The notes below the pieces were generated by a model, which saw only the letters and a list, made by a program, of their open reading frames with translations, did not search any database and had not been told where the DNA came from. The translations under genes and the position numbers were made by a program. A DNA stretch of 64,000 nt from Thalassobaculum sp965228445 (GTDB lineage Bacteria > Pseudomonadota > Alphaproteobacteria > Thalassobaculales > Thalassobaculaceae), in the NCBI GenBank assembly GCA_965228445.1, contig OZ245813.1, forward strand, positions 3,906,001-3,970,000. The letters run 5' to 3'. Every line of letters begins with the position of its first letter. The first letter of the stretch is position 1. Below, one piece after another: positions 61,620 through 64,000 of this stretch.

Positions 61620-61951
61620 TGGCGGCCCGGCGGTTCAGCAGACTGGCGCGATATGCCGCACTGGCCCCGGTGTATTTCTACCGTTATGCCCTCTCCCACT
61701 TTTTCGCCGGCTCGTGCCGCTATGCGCCGAGCTGCTCGGCATACGCGGTGGAGGCGGTTCAGACACACGGGGTCTTGCGCGGCGGCCGGCTAGCCCTTAG
61801 ACGCTTCGCAAGATGCCATCCCTGGGGAGGCGCCGGCTACGATCCGGTGCCGCCGCTCGCGACGAGCGACCCCCGGACCATGACCGCCTATCCGGCGGCC
61901 ACGACCCGCGCCCGCACCGCCCGCGCCAGTACCGACGGAAGCGTTCTATGA
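61616..61951 (+). CDS. yidD: Membrane protein insertion efficiency factor YidD
   Basis: This 111-residue membrane-associated protein supports YidC. The hallmark FFAGSCRYAPSCSAYAVEAV, conserved cysteines in CRYAPSCS, and RRFARCHPWGGAGYDPVP are present. Translation starts at the GTG at 61616 or the ATG at 61619, both overlapping the rnpA stop. The last four bases overlap yidC as ATGA. Confidence 0.95.
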   Translation: MMAARRFSRLARYAALAPVYFYRYALSHFFAGSCRYAPSCSAYAVEAVQTHGVLRGGRLALRRFARCHPWGGAGYDPVPPLATSDPRTMTAYPAATTRARTARASTDGSVL

Positions 61952-63702
61952 GCGACCAGAAGAACATGATCCTAGCGATCGCCCTGTCCGTGGTGATCCT
62001 GATCGGGTTTCAGTTCCTAGCCGCGGAGTTCGGGTGGACCCCGACCGCCCCGTCGCAGCAGGCGATCGAGCAGGGCGCCGATCCGACCCCGGGCGTGGCC
62101 TCGGACGCGCCGGTCCCGCCGGCCGACTCCTCCTCCTCGTCCTCGCCGGCCCCGGCGATCGTCCCCGGCGGCGAGACCGACCGCGCGGCCGCGCTGGCGG
62201 CGACCCCGCGGATCGAGATCAAGACCCCGACCATCGACGGCTCGATCTCGCTGGTGGGCGCGCGGATCGACGACGTGGTGCTGGACGACTACCGGGTGAC
62301 CCTCGATCCGAACAGCGACTACATCCACCTGCTGGAGCCGACCAACTACGTGCGGCCGTACTACGCCGAATTCGGCTGGGTGGCGGCGCCGGGCTCCAAC
62401 GTCGTGCTGCCCGGTCCGAAGACCGAGTGGGAGACCGACGCCACCGAGCTGACGCCGGGTGCGCCGGTGACCCTGACCTGGACCAGTCCCCAGGGCCTGA
62501 CCTTCACGCGCAGCATCGCCGTCGACGACGGCTACATGTTCACCATCACCGACCGGGTGACGAACGGCAGCGACGCGGCCCAGGAGCTGTTTCCCTACGG
62601 CCTGATCAGCCGGGGCGGCCTGCCGCAGACCACCGGCTTCTACATCCTGCACGAGGGCCCGCTGGGCGTGTTCGACGAGACCCTCAAGGAGGTCGATTAC
62701 AGCGACCTGCAGGAGGACGGCGACCAGGAGGCGGCGTCGGAGGGCGGCTGGATCGGCATCACCGACAAGTACTGGCTCGCGGCCCTGGTCCCGGATCAGA
62801 ACAGTCAGTGGAGCTACAAGTTCCGCCACTCCATGCGCAACCAGAACGACCGCTTCCAGGTCGACTATCTGGGCGGCGCCACCTCGGTGGCCGCGGGCGG
62901 CGAGATCACAAACACCTCGCATTTCTTCGCCGGCGCCAAGCGCCTCGACCTGCTCGACAAGTACGAGGAGCAGATCGGTGTCCCGAGCTTCGACCTCGCC
63001 ATCGACTTCGGCTGGTTCTACTTCCTGACCAAGCCGTTCTTCCTGGTGCTGACCTGGCTGCACGGCATCCTGGGCAATTTCGGCCTGGCGATCCTGGCGC
63101 TGACCGTGGTCATCAAGCTGATCTTCTTCCCGCTGGCCAACAAGTCCTACAAGTCCATGGCCAAGATGAAGGAGCTGACGCCGAAGCTGCAGGAGATGCG
63201 CGAGAAGTACGGCGACGACCGCCAGCGTCTCAACGAGGAGATGATGGCGATGTACAAGCGGGAGAAGGTCAATCCCGCCGCCGGCTGTCTGCCGATCGTG
63301 GTGCAGATCCCGGTGTTCTTCTCGCTGTACAAGGTGCTGTTCGTCAGCATCGAGATGCGCCACGCGCCGTTCTACGGCTGGATCCGCGACCTGTCGGCGC
63401 CGGATCCGACCACGATCTTCAACCTGTTCGGGCTGATCCCCTGGTCGCCGCCGGCGATGCTGATGATCGGCGCCTGGCCGGTGCTGATGGGCCTGACCAT
63501 GTACCTGCAGCAGCGCCTCAACCCGCAGCCGGCCGACCCGGTGCAGGCCAAGGTCTTCATGTTCCTGCCGCTGCTGTTCACCTTCCTGCTGTCCAACTTC
63601 GCCGCCGGCCTGGTGATCTACTGGACCTGGAACAACCTGCTGTCGATCCTGCAGCAGTGGGTGATCATGCGGCGCATGGGCGTGAAGAACGCCCTGTCGT
63701 GA
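61948..63702 (+). CDS. yidC: Membrane protein insertase YidC
   Basis: This 584-residue inner-membrane insertase has an N-terminal helix (MILAIALSVVILIGFQFLAA), then a serine/proline-rich linker, a large periplasmic domain and the C-terminal conserved insertase core of five helices (GNFGLAILALTVVIKLIFFP, with the substrate-contact groove, and VQIPVFFSLYKVLFVSIEM). It follows yidD with a 4-base overlap and overlaps the next gene by 4 bases. Confidence 0.97.
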   Translation: MSDQKNMILAIALSVVILIGFQFLAAEFGWTPTAPSQQAIEQGADPTPGVASDAPVPPADSSSSSSPAPAIVPGGETDRAAALAATPRIEIKTPTIDGSISLVGARIDDVVLDDYRVTLDPNSDYIHLLEPTNYVRPYYAEFGWVAAPGSNVVLPGPKTEWETDATELTPGAPVTLTWTSPQGLTFTRSIAVDDGYMFTITDRVTNGSDAAQELFPYGLISRGGLPQTTGFYILHEGPLGVFDETLKEVDYSDLQEDGDQEAASEGGWIGITDKYWLAALVPDQNSQWSYKFRHSMRNQNDRFQVDYLGGATSVAAGGEITNTSHFFAGAKRLDLLDKYEEQIGVPSFDLAIDFGWFYFLTKPFFLVLTWLHGILGNFGLAILALTVVIKLIFFPLANKSYKSMAKMKELTPKLQEMREKYGDDRQRLNEEMMAMYKREKVNPAAGCLPIVVQIPVFFSLYKVLFVSIEMRHAPFYGWIRDLSAPDPTTIFNLFGLIPWSPPAMLMIGAWPVLMGLTMYLQQRLNPQPADPVQAKVFMFLPLLFTFLLSNFAAGLVIYWTWNNLLSILQQWVIMRRMGVKNALS

Positions 63703-64000
63703 CCGGCGGACCCGCCCAGGACGATCCCGACGCTCCGTCCCAGGCGGAGCTGGAGGCCGCGCGGGTGCTGTTCGCGCAGGAATGCCGGTTCGTCGCCGCC
63801 TCGGCGACGATCCCGCAGCTGCCGCCGGAGACCCTGCCGGAAGTCGCCTTCGTCGGCCGCTCCAATGTCGGCAAGTCGAGCTTGGTCAACGCGCTGACCG
63901 GCCGCAAGACCCTGGCCCGGACCTCCAACACGCCGGGCCGGACCCAGGAGGTCATCTTCTTCGACCTGGGCGGCCGGCTGATGCTGGTCGACCTGCCGGG
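63699..64000 (+). CDS. yihA: Ribosome-associated GTPase YihA/EngB, N-terminal part
   Basis: This partial protein of about 100 visible residues runs off the window. It has G1 FVGRSNVGKSSLVNAL, the EngB-typical NTPGRTQEV (G2) and LVDLPG (G3). EngB acts in 50S subunit assembly. The start is the GTG at 63699, overlapping the yidC stop as GTGA. Confidence 0.93.
   Translation, partial: MTGGPAQDDPDAPSQAELEAARVLFAQECRFVAASATIPQLPPETLPEVAFVGRSNVGKSSLVNALTGRKTLARTSNTPGRTQEVIFFDLGGRLMLVDLP

Overview
The window is GC-rich DNA from an alphaproteobacterium, most likely a Rhodospirillales-type organism. The evidence is a PhyR general-stress regulator with sigma-EcfG type promoters (GGAAC-N16/17-CGTT), a B12-dependent ribonucleotide reductase next to aerobic cobaltochelatase genes, PHA genes with PhaR, TRAP transporters, a DUF2333 and a TIGR02302/DUF4175 protein, and the rpmH-rnpA-yidD-yidC-yihA cluster. 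Species cannot be named from the sequence alone.

Layout. 0-9.7 kb: the 5' end of rplU with a good promoter, tRNA-Ser(CGA), a divergent LysR/dialkylglycine decarboxylase pair (dgdR-dgdA), a stress-type operon of two tiny membrane proteins around a larger one, a PAS protein, a family 1 glycosyltransferase, YgiQ radical SAM protein, 5-formyl-THF cyclo-ligase and a truncated 2OG oxygenase. 9.8-15.1 kb: a 1350-residue CheB-CheR-PAS-GAF-PAS-HWE kinase, divergent from a PhyR-type regulator that has its own EcfG promoter. 15.3-20 kb: a DctQM TRAP transporter with two nearly identical tandem DctP genes. 20.4-31 kb: nrdJ with candidate NrdR boxes, a CHASE histidine kinase, ftsE-ftsX-ydcF, cobS-cobT with a J-domain protein, and bolA. 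31-35.5 kb: an RHH protein, a TPR protein, a glutathione peroxidase, a sulfite-oxidase-like protein, and phbA-phbB.

35.8-39.2 kb is an AT-rich island of about 3.4 kb, sharply unlike its surroundings. It holds two translationally coupled genes: an SF1 helicase-like ATPase with a large unknown N-terminal region, and a 292-residue protein of no recognised family. It has its own promoter and no visible integrase. It is the best candidate here for an undescribed system, possibly anti-phage defence.

39.3-46.2 kb: a DoxX-like/vanadium-haloperoxidase-like pair, a cytochrome b561/FMN hydroxy-acid dehydrogenase pair, a PHA synthase-like gene overlapping a PhaE-like gene in another frame, and phaR. 46.4-51 kb: a three-copy tandem repeat, DUF2333 and TIGR02302 proteins, and a long perfect inverted repeat. 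51-64 kb: an LptM-like lipoprotein, argH and tlpA (divergent genes whose start codons overlap), a TAXI binding protein, a methyltransferase-dehydrogenase pair, several housekeeping enzymes, a second dispersed inverted-repeat element, and the rpmH-rnpA-yidD-yidC-yihA operon, cut off inside yihA.

Themes: B12 supply and use (cobST, nrdJ), PHA metabolism (phbAB, phaC/E-like, phaR), the general stress response (phyR, HWE kinase, EcfG promoters) and TRAP uptake.
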